Origin: Rhizobiales bacterium Ga0077545 | GTDB taxonomy: Bacteria; Pseudomonadota; Alphaproteobacteria; Rhizobiales; Methylopilaceae | Length of the DNA stretch: 64,000 nt | Direction of reading: 5' to 3' | NCBI GenBank assembly: GCA_001464335.1 | Contig: LNEV01000002.1 | Coordinates: forward strand, 1-64,000 | In this document: one piece after another, positions 49,266 through 58,792 of the stretch | Layout: each line of letters starts with the position of its first letter | Numbering within the stretch: the first letter of the stretch is position 1 | Notes under the pieces: generated by a model | Databases searched by the model: none | What the model was told of the DNA's origin: nothing | The model's input: only the letters and a program-made list of their open reading frames with translations | Made by a program: the position numbers and the translations under genes

Positions 49266-52031
49266 ATGGATGACTTGCTGCGTGAATTCCTGACCGAGAC
49301 GAACGAGTCTCTCGATGTCGTGGACATCGAGCTGGTTAAGTTCGAGCAGGATCCGAATAACGCGAAGATACTCGACAACATCTTCCGTCTTGTGCATACG
49401 ATTAAGGGCACCTGCGGTTTCCTTGGCCTTCCGCGCCTTGAAGCCATCGCCCACGCCGCCGAGACCCTGATGGGCAAGTTCCGCGATGGCGCGCAAGTAA
49501 ATACCGAGGCCGTTTCGCTCGTTCTGCAATCGATCGACCGCATCAAGTCGATTCTGGGAGAGCTTGAGCGAACGGAAGCCGAGCCGGAAGGCGAAGACCG
49601 CGACATCATTTCTGTGCTTGAGGCCATGTCCGAAGGCGTGACCAAGGGCGGAACAGTGCCCGCAGCGCCGCCCGCGGCCGAACCGGCAAGTGCCGAGCCG
49701 GCGATTATTGTCCAGACGATTGAGCGCGATCTGCGCCCCGGCGAAGTGTCGCTCGACGATCTTGAGCGCGCCTTCCGCGAAACGGATGGCCCCGATCTCG
49801 CGCCGCCTGCTTTCGTCCGTGAAGAAGCTCCCGAGGCCAAGGCCGAGCCTGAAAAGGCTGCGCCCGCCGTTGTCGAGAAGGTGGCCGCAAAGCCCGTCGA
49901 AAAGAAGCCCGTCGAGAAAAAGGCACCGGCCAACGACGACGACAGCAGCGCAAAGCAAGAAGGATCGATCGCATCCCAGACCATCCGTGTCGGTGTCGAG
50001 ACGCTTGAACATCTGATGACGATGGTTTCGGAGCTTGTGCTGACGCGCAACCAGCTGCTCGAAATCGTGCGCCACCACGAGGAATCCGAATTCAAGACCC
50101 CGCTGCAGCGTCTGTCGAATGTGACGGCCGAACTGCAGGAAGGCGTCATGAAGACGCGCATGCAGCCGATCGGCAATGCCTGGCAGAAACTGCCGCGCGT
50201 GGTGCGCGATCTGGCGCAGGAACTCGGCAAGAAAATCGATCTCGAAATGCACGGCGCCGAGACGGAACTCGACCGCCAGATTCTCGACATCATCAAAGAT
50301 CCGCTGACGCATATGGTCCGCAACTCCGCGGACCACGGTCTCGAAGCCACCGAAGACCGCAAGATGCTCGGTAAGCCCGAAAAGGGCACGATCCGCCTGT
50401 CGGCCTTCCATGAAGGCGGCCATATCCTCATCCAGATCGCGGACGATGGGCGCGGCTTGAATGTCGACAGGATCAAGAAAAAAGCGATCGAGAACGGCCT
50501 CGCCACCGAAGCCGACCTCGAGCGTATGGGCGAAAGCCAGATCCAGAAGTTCATCTTCCATCCGGGCTTCTCGACCGCCGCTGCCGTCACATCGGTTTCG
50601 GGTCGTGGCGTCGGAATGGACGTTGTCAAGACGAACATCGACGTCATCGGCGGAACGATCGACCTCAAGTCGACACCCGGCGAAGGAACGACCTTTACGA
50701 TCAAGATTCCGCTGACCCTGGCCATCGTTCCGGCGCTTATCGTCGAGGTCGCCGGAGACCGTTTTGCCATTCCGCAGATCGCGGTCATCGAACTCGTCCG
50801 CGCGAATGCACAGTCCGATCACCAGATCGAGCGTATCAAGGACACGCCGGTCCTGCGCTTGCGCAACAAGCTTCTGCCGCTGGTCCATCTGCGCAAACTG
50901 CTTGGGATCACAGAGGTCGATGCCGAGGCCGTCTCGGAACAGAAATCCGAAGAGACGGGCTTCATCGTCGTCACGCAGGTTGGTGGCCAGACCTTCGGCA
51001 TCGTTGTCGACGGCGTCTTCCACACCGAGGAAATCGTCGTCAAGCCGATGTCGTCGCGGCTTCGTCACATCAGCATGTTCTCCGGCACGACCATTCTCGG
51101 CGACGGCTCGGTGATCATGATCGTCGACCCGAACGGTCTTGCGCAGGCGGTCGGTACGGACGTCACGGCCAATGCGGGTCCACATGCAAATGCGGAGCAG
51201 GATGCGGGGCCCTCGCACAACCAGACAGTATCGATGTTGATGTTCCGCTCCGGCGGCCCGGAGTTGAAGGCGGTACCGCTTTCACTCGTGACACGCCTCG
51301 AGGAGATCGACGTCAAGAAGATCGAGTCGTCGAACGGTCGAAATCTCGTTCAGTACCGCGGCAGCCTGATGCCTCTGATCGAGGTAACCGAAGCAACGCG
51401 CATTCGCGAGGATGGTGGCCAGCCTTTGCTGGTCTTCTCGGAAGACAGCCGGTCGATGGGTCTCATCGTCGACGAGATCGTGGATATCGTCGAGGATCAC
51501 CTCAACATCGAGGTCGCCTCCACGAAACCGGGAATTCTCGGTTCGGCGGTCGTCAAGGGCCAGGCCACCGAGATCATCGACATCGCCTATTATCTGCCGA
51601 TGGCGTTCGAGGATTGGCTGGAGCGCAAGGAGATGAAGACGCTCGCGATCAAGCGGCATCTTCTGTTCGTCGACGACAGCCCGTTCTTCCGCAACATGCT
51701 GATGCCGGTCCTGCGCGCGGCGGGCTACGAAGTGACGGCATGTGCCAGCGGCTCGGAAGCGCTCAATCTCATGCGCAATGGCCGAAAGTTCGACGTCGTC
51801 ATTTCCGATATCGAAATGCCGGAAATGAACGGCTTCGATCTTGCGGAAGCCGTACGTGCCGACACCGAACATTCCCGGGTGCCGATCATCGCGCTGTCGT
51901 CTCTGACGACCGAGGAAGCTCTGGAGCGTGGCCGCAAGGCCGGGTTCGACGATTACGTTGCGAAGTTTGATCGGCCGGGCCTGATCGCCGCGCTGAAGGA
52001 AAGCACCGCCCAGATGGAGCGCGCCGCATGA
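49266..52031 (+). CDS. cheA: Chemotaxis histidine kinase CheA, hybrid with two CheW-like and a receiver domain
   Basis: The 921-residue product has: Hpt with LVHTIKGTCGFLGLPRLEAI (phospho-His44), an Ala/Pro/Lys-rich linker (about 125-235) where the P2 CheY-binding domain usually lies, dimerisation helices (ETLEHLMTMVSELVLTRNQL), the ATPase domain with HMVRNSADHGLE and GRGVGMDVVK, a first CheW-like domain (about 495-630), a second CheW-like domain (SMLMFRSGGPELKAVPLSLV, about 660-780), and a C-terminal receiver (LLFVDDSPFFRNML, VVISDIEMPEMNG, VAKFDR). ATG 49266 (MDDLLREFLTETNES) is the family start; a longer frame begins at 49167. CheA-receiver hybrids occur in several alphaproteobacteria. Confidence 0.95.
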   Translation: MDDLLREFLTETNESLDVVDIELVKFEQDPNNAKILDNIFRLVHTIKGTCGFLGLPRLEAIAHAAETLMGKFRDGAQVNTEAVSLVLQSIDRIKSILGELERTEAEPEGEDRDIISVLEAMSEGVTKGGTVPAAPPAAEPASAEPAIIVQTIERDLRPGEVSLDDLERAFRETDGPDLAPPAFVREEAPEAKAEPEKAAPAVVEKVAAKPVEKKPVEKKAPANDDDSSAKQEGSIASQTIRVGVETLEHLMTMVSELVLTRNQLLEIVRHHEESEFKTPLQRLSNVTAELQEGVMKTRMQPIGNAWQKLPRVVRDLAQELGKKIDLEMHGAETELDRQILDIIKDPLTHMVRNSADHGLEATEDRKMLGKPEKGTIRLSAFHEGGHILIQIADDGRGLNVDRIKKKAIENGLATEADLERMGESQIQKFIFHPGFSTAAAVTSVSGRGVGMDVVKTNIDVIGGTIDLKSTPGEGTTFTIKIPLTLAIVPALIVEVAGDRFAIPQIAVIELVRANAQSDHQIERIKDTPVLRLRNKLLPLVHLRKLLGITEVDAEAVSEQKSEETGFIVVTQVGGQTFGIVVDGVFHTEEIVVKPMSSRLRHISMFSGTTILGDGSVIMIVDPNGLAQAVGTDVTANAGPHANAEQDAGPSHNQTVSMLMFRSGGPELKAVPLSLVTRLEEIDVKKIESSNGRNLVQYRGSLMPLIEVTEATRIREDGGQPLLVFSEDSRSMGLIVDEIVDIVEDHLNIEVASTKPGILGSAVVKGQATEIIDIAYYLPMAFEDWLERKEMKTLAIKRHLLFVDDSPFFRNMLMPVLRAAGYEVTACASGSEALNLMRNGRKFDVVISDIEMPEMNGFDLAEAVRADTEHSRVPIIALSSLTTEEALERGRKAGFDDYVAKFDRPGLIAALKESTAQMERAA

Positions 52032-52504
52032 GCACGAATCACGTTGAAGAAGCCGTTGGTGGCGAGGAAGTCGAGTACGTAACCGTTGTGATCGGTGACC
52101 AGTTGTTCGGTCTGCCGATCGGCCGCGTGCAGGACGTCTTCTCTCCGGACCGCCTGACACGGGTCCCGCTCGCGCCGCCTGAAGTCGCGGGCGTTCTGAA
52201 CCTGCGCGGCCGTATCGTGACGGCGGTGGATATGCGCGTTCGTCTCGGTCTGCCGAAGATGGACACGACCAAGCCGCCAATGGCCGTGGGCATCGACCAT
52301 CAGGGCGAGGCGTTCGGGCTTCTGATCGATCAGATCGGGGAAGTCCTGAAGCTGCCGGTGTCGAGCAAGGAAGCAACGCCGACCAATATGGATGCCCGCT
52401 GGGCAAAGATCTCTAACGGGATTCACCGTCTGGACGGCCAGCTCCTCGTGGTTCTCGATGTGGAGCATGTGCTTCAGCACGGTCCCGAGAGCATAGCTGC
52501 CTGA
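52028..52504 (+). CDS. cheW: Chemotaxis adaptor protein CheW
   Basis: CheW bridges chemoreceptors and CheA in the signalling array. The 158-residue product is a single CheW domain: VTVVIGDQLFGLPIGRVQDV, then APPEVAGVLNLRGRIVTAVD and GLLIDQIGEVLKLP, with a C-terminal LDGQLLVVLDVEHVL. The ATG overlaps the cheA stop (ATGA), so CheA and CheW are translated together. No chemoreceptor gene lies in this window, so the receptors are encoded elsewhere. Confidence 0.96.
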   Translation: MSTNHVEEAVGGEEVEYVTVVIGDQLFGLPIGRVQDVFSPDRLTRVPLAPPEVAGVLNLRGRIVTAVDMRVRLGLPKMDTTKPPMAVGIDHQGEAFGLLIDQIGEVLKLPVSSKEATPTNMDARWAKISNGIHRLDGQLLVVLDVEHVLQHGPESIAA

Positions 52505-52523
52505 GGGCAGAAGGAGTAAGGAC

Positions 52524-52889
52524 ATGAAAACCTGTCTCGTGGTCGATGACTCCAGCGTCATTCGCAAGGTTGCGCGGAGAATTCTCGAAAAGTTCGATTT
52601 CAAGATCTCGGAGGCCGAAGATGGCAGTCAGGCGCTGGAACTCTGCCGCCAGGCGATGCCGGATGCCGTCCTTCTCGACTGGAACATGCCGGTCATGGAT
52701 GGCTACGAGTTCCTGAAGGAACTGCGCGCAATGCCGGGCGGGGATGTGCCGAAAGTCGTGTTCTGCACCACCGAGAACGATGTCGCGCACATCGCGCGGG
52801 CGCTGCGTGCCGGTGCGAACGAGTACATCATGAAGCCCTTCGACAAAGACATTGTCGAAGCCAAGTTCCAGGAAGTCGGCCTGATCTGA
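52524..52889 (+). CDS. cheY: Chemotaxis response regulator CheY
   Basis: This 121-residue single receiver domain has acidic pocket VVDDSSVIRKVARRIL, phospho-acceptor Asp52 in VLLDWNMPVMDGYEFL, the Thr in FCTTEND and Lys in YIMKPFDKDI. It is the motor-binding or phosphate-sink regulator of the CheA kinase; alphaproteobacteria often use several CheY proteins and their roles cannot be told apart here. GAAGGAGTAAG is a strong ribosome site. It lies 19 bases behind cheW. Confidence 0.94.
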   Translation: MKTCLVVDDSSVIRKVARRILEKFDFKISEAEDGSQALELCRQAMPDAVLLDWNMPVMDGYEFLKELRAMPGGDVPKVVFCTTENDVAHIARALRAGANEYIMKPFDKDIVEAKFQEVGLI

Positions 52890-52935
52890 TCTTGAACGGG
52901 GACACCGTTCGCTTCTGCCTTTGAGTATCGCACGT

Positions 52936-54105
52936 ATGGCCATCGCCGCTGCTGCCCCCACTTCCGACACTGAACGATCAATTCGTGTGATGATTGTCGA
53001 CGACGCGCTCGTCGTCCGCGGCATCGTTTCCCGCTGGCTCCAGGAAGAGCCCGGTATCGAAGTCGTGGCGACGCATCGCTCGGCGAAGAACGCCCTCGAG
53101 GATCTTCTTCGCACGGCGCCCGATGTCGTTGTTCTTGATATTGAAATGCCGGACATGGACGGCGTCACGGCGCTTCCTCTCCTTCTGGAGAAAAAGCCGG
53201 ACATTTCGGTCATCATTGCATCGACGTTGACGCGCCGTAACGCCGAGCTGTCCATTCGCTGCCTGAACCTTGGCGCGACGGACTGTCTTGCCAAGCCCCA
53301 GACCTCCGGTGAAATGACGTCCACCGCCGATTTCCGCCGCGAGCTGACGAGCCGGATCCGCGCTCTCGGATCGCGAGCCGTGTCGCGGCGTCGTACGATC
53401 GTGCCAGCGAAGACGGATGCGCCGGTGCGCGCTCCTGCGCCGGCGGTGACAAAGAGCAAGCCGGATTTCAGCTTCGCGAAGCGGTCGAGCGAGCCGCCGA
53501 AGCTGCGGAAGTTTTCGACGTCGGTGCCGCGTGCACTGGTCGTTGGTTCCTCGACCGGGGGACCGCAGGCTCTCGCCGTCTTCTTTGCGGGCGTGAAACC
53601 CATTCTGTCCCGTGTGCCGGTTCTGGTAACGCAGCACATGCCGCCGAGCTTCACGACGATCCTTGCCGAGCATATCGGCCGGGTCACCGGCACGACGTGT
53701 CACGAGCCGGTTGACGGCGAGGCAGTGCGTGCGGGCGTGATCTACATTGCGCCGGGAGGCCATCACATGAAGGTGGCGACCGGCCCGAATGGCCCGGTCA
53801 TCCGCATCACGGACGATCCGCCGGTCAATTTCTGCAAGCCCGCCGTCGATCCGCTGTTCCAGTCGGCGCTTCAGGTGTGGGGCGCGAGCCTTGCGGCGGT
53901 TGTCCTGACCGGCATGGGCGCTGACGGCGCGCGTGGCGGGCTCGCCATCGCCGATGCCGGCGGCACGGTGATCGCGCAGGACGAAGAAACAAGCGTTGTG
54001 TGGGGAATGCCCGGGGCAACGGCACAAGCGGGAGCCTGCGCGGCGATCCTGCCTTTGCCGGAGATTGCGCCGAGGGTTGTCAATTTGATCTTGGGGACGC
54101 GTTGA
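52936..54105 (+). CDS. cheB: Protein-glutamate methylesterase/glutaminase CheB
   Basis: CheB removes methyl groups from chemoreceptors when phosphorylated by CheA. The 389-residue product has an N-terminal receiver (VDDALVVRGIVSRWL, Asp68 in VVVLDIEMPDMDG), a linker (about 150-195), and a methylesterase domain with the catalytic triad motifs LVVGSSTGGPQAL (Ser), TQHMPPSFT (His) and VLTGMGADGARGGL (Asp). ATG 52936 is chosen; TTG 52921 in the same frame is an alternative start. Its TGA shares an A with the cheR start (TGATG). Confidence 0.95.
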   Translation: MAIAAAAPTSDTERSIRVMIVDDALVVRGIVSRWLQEEPGIEVVATHRSAKNALEDLLRTAPDVVVLDIEMPDMDGVTALPLLLEKKPDISVIIASTLTRRNAELSIRCLNLGATDCLAKPQTSGEMTSTADFRRELTSRIRALGSRAVSRRRTIVPAKTDAPVRAPAPAVTKSKPDFSFAKRSSEPPKLRKFSTSVPRALVVGSSTGGPQALAVFFAGVKPILSRVPVLVTQHMPPSFTTILAEHIGRVTGTTCHEPVDGEAVRAGVIYIAPGGHHMKVATGPNGPVIRITDDPPVNFCKPAVDPLFQSALQVWGASLAAVVLTGMGADGARGGLAIADAGGTVIAQDEETSVVWGMPGATAQAGACAAILPLPEIAPRVVNLILGTR

Positions 54106-54956
54106 TGACACCGGCTGATCTTGAGTATCTCGGCAAATTTCTGAAGGAGAGGTCTGGCCTCGTCCTCGTTGGCGACAAGACCTATCTCATCGAAAGCCGG
54201 TTGATGCCGATTGCGCGTAGGCACAATATCGCCTCCCTGTCTGCTCTCATCGCCAAGATGCGTGGCAATGCGGCTCTGGAGAGCGAAATCGTCGAGGCGA
54301 TGACGACCAACGAAACCTTCTTCTTCCGCGACAAGGTTCCGTTCGAGTTGTTCTCGGATCATATGATGCCGCTTCTGAAGACGGCGCGTGCCGCGCAGCG
54401 GCGCGTGCGTATCTGGTGCGCCGCCTGCTCGACCGGGCAGGAGCCTTATTCCCTGGCGATGATTCTCGAAGAGCAGGCCGCGAAATATCCTGGCTTCAAC
54501 TTCGAGATCTACGCGACCGACCTGTCGTCCGAAGTTCTGAACAAGGCGAAAGCCGGGCGCTTCTCCCAGTTCGAGGTGCAGCGCGGGTTGCCGGTGCAAA
54601 TGCTCGTGAAATATTTCGAGCAGGTCGGCGATCAGTGGGAAATTTCGCCGAAGATTCGCCAGAAGGTGCAATTCAGGCCAATCAATCTCCTGCGCGATTT
54701 CGGGCCGCTTGGCAGTTTCGACATCATTTTCTGCCGCAACGTGCTGATCTACTTCGACGAGAAAACAAAGACGGACATTCTCAACCGCATGTCGAGCGCC
54801 GTAGCGGCCGACGGCTTTCTGGTTCTCGGCGCGGCCGAAACCGTTGTCGGGCTGTGCGATCGTTTCAAGGCCGTGCCGGAAAAGCGTGGTCTTTACGTGC
54901 GAAGCTCCCCGACGGAAGGGGCCCTTCCGCTCCGCCTCGTGTCCGGCTTGCGCTGA
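54105..54956 (+). CDS. cheR: Chemotaxis protein methyltransferase CheR
   Basis: CheR methylates receptor glutamates with S-adenosylmethionine. The 283-residue product has the N-terminal helical domain (DLEYLGKFLKERSGLVL, then MTTNETFFFRD), the SAM-binding loop IWCAACSTGQEPYSLAM, FEIYATDLSSEVL and the conserved FDIIFCRNVLIYFDE. Length is normal. The start overlaps the cheB stop; a longer frame from 54000 is inside cheB. It ends the cheAWYBR operon, and a strong terminator follows after 34 bases. Confidence 0.96.
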   Translation: MTPADLEYLGKFLKERSGLVLVGDKTYLIESRLMPIARRHNIASLSALIAKMRGNAALESEIVEAMTTNETFFFRDKVPFELFSDHMMPLLKTARAAQRRVRIWCAACSTGQEPYSLAMILEEQAAKYPGFNFEIYATDLSSEVLNKAKAGRFSQFEVQRGLPVQMLVKYFEQVGDQWEISPKIRQKVQFRPINLLRDFGPLGSFDIIFCRNVLIYFDEKTKTDILNRMSSAVAADGFLVLGAAETVVGLCDRFKAVPEKRGLYVRSSPTEGALPLRLVSGLR

Positions 54957-54990
54957 TCCGGCCTGCGCTGAAGCGATATCCGAAAAAACA

Positions 54991-55018
54991 AAAGCCCCGC
55001 AGAAGCGGGGCTTTTTTT
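54991..55018. terminator. Bidirectional rho-independent terminator between cheR and ctrA
   Basis: AAAGCCCCGC (54991-55000), loop AGAA, GCGGGGCTTT (55005-55014) continue into a T-run to 55018. An A-rich run precedes the stem, so the structure also works for ctrA transcription from the other strand, whose stop is at 55043. Confidence 0.92.
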
Positions 55019-55042
55019 GGAGCAGTCCTTCGGGACGAGAAT

Positions 55043-55741
<699 letters not shown>

Positions 55742-56068
55742 TTTGTTCCTCCACCGCACAGTCCGCGGCTGGTAATCCCGTCGACAGACGCTACCTCGCG
55801 AATGGTTAACAGAACGTGATTCGCGTCGGCAAGCAGACTGTCAGCAAGGGTTGTGGATACAGGTAAGTATTTGATCCGACGAATAATTTATGCTGAAGAA
55901 AAACTTAAAGTTCCGCCTCAGAAAACCCGCCCAACCGACTCCACCGACTCGTATCTTTCGTCCATGCCGGGATCCTGTGGTTAAAGATCCGATGCCAAAT
56001 CATTAACGCAGGACGTAAACGAACCGTTACCATCGGGGGCGATTCGCTGGTTTCCTGAAGGGCGTTGC
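55742..56068. promoter_or_regulatory. Divergent ctrA-fliI control region with GANTC sites
   Basis: This 327-base gene-free region separates ctrA and fliI. It holds GANTC methylation sites at 55818-55822, 55937-55941, 55946-55950 and 56041-56045, isolated TTAA half-sites at 55806, 55981 and 56003, and the near-consensus CtrA box at 55894-55908. No RNA gene or small ORF is supported. Confidence 0.6.
55894..55908 (-). promoter_or_regulatory. Near-consensus CtrA box upstream of ctrA
   Basis: Read on the ctrA strand the sequence is TTAA-N7-TTCA, seven of eight consensus bases, about 155 bases ahead of the ctrA start. It is a plausible autoregulatory site. Confidence 0.5.
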
Positions 56069-57394
56069 ATGAAAGGCCTCATCCAGGCGGCGCGGGACAT
56101 CCCCGATCGAGAGATCTTCGGGCGGGTCGTGGCCGTGCGCGGGCTTCTTATCGAGGTCGCCGGGCCGCTTGGGGCGATGGCCGTCGGCGGGCGGATCGAC
56201 ATCGAGGTCGGAACCGGCCGCTCGGTGCCGTGCGAGGTCGTGGGGTTTGCCGCCGACCGCGCGCTGCTGATGCCGTTCGCGACGCTCGAGGGCGTCCGGC
56301 GCGGCTGCAAGGCGATCGTCGGCTCCGACCATGCGGGCGTAAAGCCCTCGAACCGCTGGCTCGGCCGCGTCATCAACGCGCTGGGCGAGCCCATCGACGG
56401 CAAGGGCCCGCTGCCGGAGGGCCCGCTGCTTTATCCGTTCCGCAACGCGCCGCCGCCCGCCCATTCCCGAAAGAGGGTGGGAGCGCCGCTCGATCTGGGC
56501 GTGCGTGCGCTCAACACCTTCCTCACCTGCTGCCGCGGCCAGCGCATGGGCATTTTCGCCGGCTCCGGCGTCGGCAAATCGGTGCTCCTGTCCATGCTGG
56601 CCAAGAACACCGAAGCCAGCGCCTCGGTGATCGGCCTTGTCGGCGAACGCGGGCGCGAGGTGCAGGAATTCCTGCAGGACGATCTCGGGGAGGAAGGGCT
56701 CGCGCGCTCCGTCGTCGTGGTCGCGACCAGTGATGAGCCCGCTTTGATGCGCCGTCAGGCCGCTTACATGACGCTCGCTTTGGCGGAATATTTCCGCGAC
56801 GAGGGCAAGGATGTCCTGTGCATGATCGATTCGATCACGCGCTTTGCCATGGCGCAGCGCGAGGTCGGGCTTTCGGCGGGTGAGCCGCCGACCGCCAAGG
56901 GCTACACCCCCACCGTCTTTTCCGAACTGCCAAAACTGCTGGAGCGGGCCGGGCCGGGAATGGGGGAGGGCACGATCACCGGGCTTTTCACGGTTCTCGT
57001 CGACGGCGACGACCACAACGAGCCGGTGGCCGACGCGGTGCGCGGCATCCTCGACGGCCACATCGTCATGGAGCGTTCGATTGCCGAGCGCGGGCGCTAC
57101 CCGGCCATCAATGTGCTGAAAAGCGTCTCGCGCACCATGCCGCGCGCGGCCGACCCCCAATTCCTGCCTTACGTGCAAAAAGCGCGGAAGGTGATGGCCA
57201 CCTTCGCAGACATGGAAGAATTGATCCGGCTCGGCGCCTATCGCGCGGGTTCGAGCCCGGAAGTCGACGAAGCCATTGCCCTCAGCGAGCCTTTGGAAAG
57301 CTTTTTGAAGCAAGGTAAGGAAGAAGCAACCACATTGCGCGAAGCTTACCAGCGACTGTCTCAAATTGTCGGGACCTTGGATACCGAACGCTAA
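56069..57394 (+). CDS. fliI: Flagellum-specific ATP synthase FliI
   Basis: FliI is the hexameric ATPase of the flagellar type III export apparatus at the base of the flagellum. The 441-residue product has the N-terminal beta-barrel ([20 protein letters not shown]), Walker [15 protein letters not shown] (about 161-174), Walker B region [40 protein letters not shown] and the catalytic-Glu-containing [14 protein letters not shown]. The C-terminal helical domain is complete. fliJ follows after 25 bases. Half CtrA sites and one GANTC lie upstream. Confidence 0.96.
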   Translation: MKGLIQAARDIPDREIFGRVVAVRGLLIEVAGPLGAMAVGGRIDIEVGTGRSVPCEVVGFAADRALLMPFATLEGVRRGCKAIVGSDHAGVKPSNRWLGRVINALGEPIDGKGPLPEGPLLYPFRNAPPPAHSRKRVGAPLDLGVRALNTFLTCCRGQRMGIFAGSGVGKSVLLSMLAKNTEASASVIGLVGERGREVQEFLQDDLGEEGLARSVVVVATSDEPALMRRQAAYMTLALAEYFRDEGKDVLCMIDSITRFAMAQREVGLSAGEPPTAKGYTPTVFSELPKLLERAGPGMGEGTITGLFTVLVDGDDHNEPVADAVRGILDGHIVMERSIAERGRYPAINVLKSVSRTMPRAADPQFLPYVQKARKVMATFADMEELIRLGAYRAGSSPEVDEAIALSEPLESFLKQGKEEATTLREAYQRLSQIVGTLDTER

Positions 57395-57419
57395 CCGGTC
57401 CAAGTGTATGAGTTAAGCC

Positions 57420-57836
57420 ATGAAATCGCGTGACACCCTTATCCGCCTGAAGCGTTTCCACGTCGACGAGAAGCGTCGCCGGGTTTCGCAGATCGAGGCG
57501 ATGATCGCCGAATTCCAGCGCATGGCGGGCGATCTCGACCGGGAGATCCTGGCCGAGCAGACCCGCGCGGGCATTCATGACCTCACCCATTTCGCCTATC
57601 CGACCTACGCAAAGGCCGCCGCGGCACGCCGCGACAACCTTCTGCAGTCGGCGGCGGACATGAACGGCCAGCTTCAGGAGGCGCAGGACGATCTTGCGGA
57701 AGCCTTCGAGGAGCTGAAAAAGGTCGAGCTTCTCGACGAGCGCGACCAGGCCCGCGAAAAGACCGCCGAAAACACCCGCGATCAGGCCGTGATGGACGAC
57801 ATCGGCCTGCAGAGCCACACGCGCCGGGCGAGCTGA
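57420..57836 (+). CDS. fliJ: Flagellar export chaperone/stalk protein FliJ
   Basis: The 138-residue, almost fully coiled-coil protein (KSRDTLIRLKRFHVDEKRRR, then EEAQ-like DDLAEAFEELKKVELLDERD) has the size and helical hairpin of FliJ, which sits in the centre of the FliI hexamer and couples export to FlhA. Sequence is poorly conserved in this family; the position directly after fliI and the start MKSRDTLIRLKRF secure the call. A palindromic repeat follows its stop. Confidence 0.88.
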   Translation: MKSRDTLIRLKRFHVDEKRRRVSQIEAMIAEFQRMAGDLDREILAEQTRAGIHDLTHFAYPTYAKAAAARRDNLLQSAADMNGQLQEAQDDLAEAFEELKKVELLDERDQAREKTAENTRDQAVMDDIGLQSHTRRAS

Positions 57837-58138
57837 AGTCATCTCGTTTCCCGGACAAGCACGGCAAAGCCGTGCGCCGATCCGGGACCCAGGGGCGGAG
57901 CGCGCCGAAGGCGCTCAAAAGCAAACATGCGGCTGCGCCGTTCTTGTGCGCTGGGCGCCGGATCGGGCGATGCGCGGCGCGCACGCCGTCCGGGCACAGA
58001 ATCTGCATTTCATTGCCGAGAACGAATTTCATTTCGACCGGGACGTTTTCGCACCTGCGCCGATGGCGTACTGACGCACGATCTGCATAAGAGAATAAAT
58101 TCCTTGACTTCGATGCATTGTACCGATAGTCTCGGCTT
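57837..58138. other. Intergenic region after fliJ with repeat and promoter-like sequence
   Basis: No gene is supported in these 302 bases. The left part is the palindromic repeat at 57849-57887 followed by GC-rich sequence. The right end holds TTGACT (58104-58109) and GATAGT (58125-58130), a weak promoter with 15-base spacing, so close to the ATG at 58139 that the next gene's mRNA could be leaderless. Confidence 0.45.
57849..57887. repeat. Palindromic intergenic repeat of the Rhizobiales type
   Basis: Outer arms TCCCGGA (57849-57855) and TCCGGGA (57881-57887) enclose an inner perfect hairpin GCACGGC-AAA-GCCGTGC (57859-57875). The wording 'TTCCCGGAC...ATCCGGGACCCAGGGG' is that of the dispersed palindromic elements common between genes in this order. 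Only one copy is seen in this window. Confidence 0.6.
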
Positions 58139-58735
58139 ATGCTGCCACGCCCCACCATCTTTTCGCCGGACCTGATCGAGAAGGCGCGGGCGGCGCATAT
58201 GGAAGGCGCTTCGCAGCGGGAGGTGGCGGGCATTCTGGGCGTTTCGGCGCCGACGGCGGGCAAGAGGATCCGTCTCTGGGGATGGCCCGATGTCAGCGCC
58301 CGTTATGAGCGTTGTTACATCCGTGTTCCGAAGGAGGTCGGGACCCTTGATCCGCACGTGGCGGACACGCACACCGGCGCGCCGGTGATGGATGTGCGCG
58401 GCATGGTGGGCCGGCCATCGGCGGCGGCGAGGGAGCCCGAACCGGTGCCGCATCTGGCCGATGGGCAGATCGGCGAGAAGCTGCGTAAACTTCTCATTCG
58501 CGAAATGATGAAGGTCGAGGCGGGCGCCGTGCCGCCACCGCTTGCGGCGCGGACTTTGGCGTCGCTGGCGCAGACCTTTCGTGTGCTGACACGGCTTCCG
58601 GCCGCGCCACTCAAGGAGCCGGAGGAAGCATTGGACGTGGATGCGCTGCGCATGGAACTGACGCGGCGCATCGAGGCGATGATGGAGGAGGACGAGGAGA
58701 ACGTGCCCGCGCGTGCGCCGGTGCAGACGTCCTGA
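58139..58735 (+). CDS. Helix-turn-helix protein of unknown function
   Basis: The 198-residue product has an N-terminal homeodomain-like helix-turn-helix (IEKARAAHMEGASQREVAGI, then LGVSAPTAGKRIRLWGW), similar to those in transposases and phage terminase small subunits. The rest is an acidic/helical region without a known domain (KLRKLLIREMMKVEAGAVPP, then LDVDALRMELTRRIEAMMEE). No transposase catalytic domain, inverted repeats or phage genes accompany it, so it is probably a DNA-binding regulator or a domesticated element. It lies between fliJ and a convergent outer-membrane protein gene. Confidence 0.65.
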   Translation: MLPRPTIFSPDLIEKARAAHMEGASQREVAGILGVSAPTAGKRIRLWGWPDVSARYERCYIRVPKEVGTLDPHVADTHTGAPVMDVRGMVGRPSAAAREPEPVPHLADGQIGEKLRKLLIREMMKVEAGAVPPPLAARTLASLAQTFRVLTRLPAAPLKEPEEALDVDALRMELTRRIEAMMEEDEENVPARAPVQTS

Positions 58736-58744
58736 AGGAATTGA

Positions 58745-58777
58745 GGCCCGGATACGAAAATCATCCGCTGCCGGGCC
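58745..58777. terminator. Weak terminator-like inverted repeat between convergent genes
   Basis: GGCCCGG (58745-58751) and CCGGGCC (58771-58777) are perfect arms with a 19-base loop between two convergent genes. No clear T-tract follows, so termination is only suggested by position. Confidence 0.35.
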
Positions 58778-58792
58778 ATGTATGTGCCTGGA

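Noticed and set aside
55981..56017. Possible full CtrA box ahead of fliI
   Set aside because: TTAA half-sites occur at 55981 and 56003, but neither has a partner at seven-base spacing.
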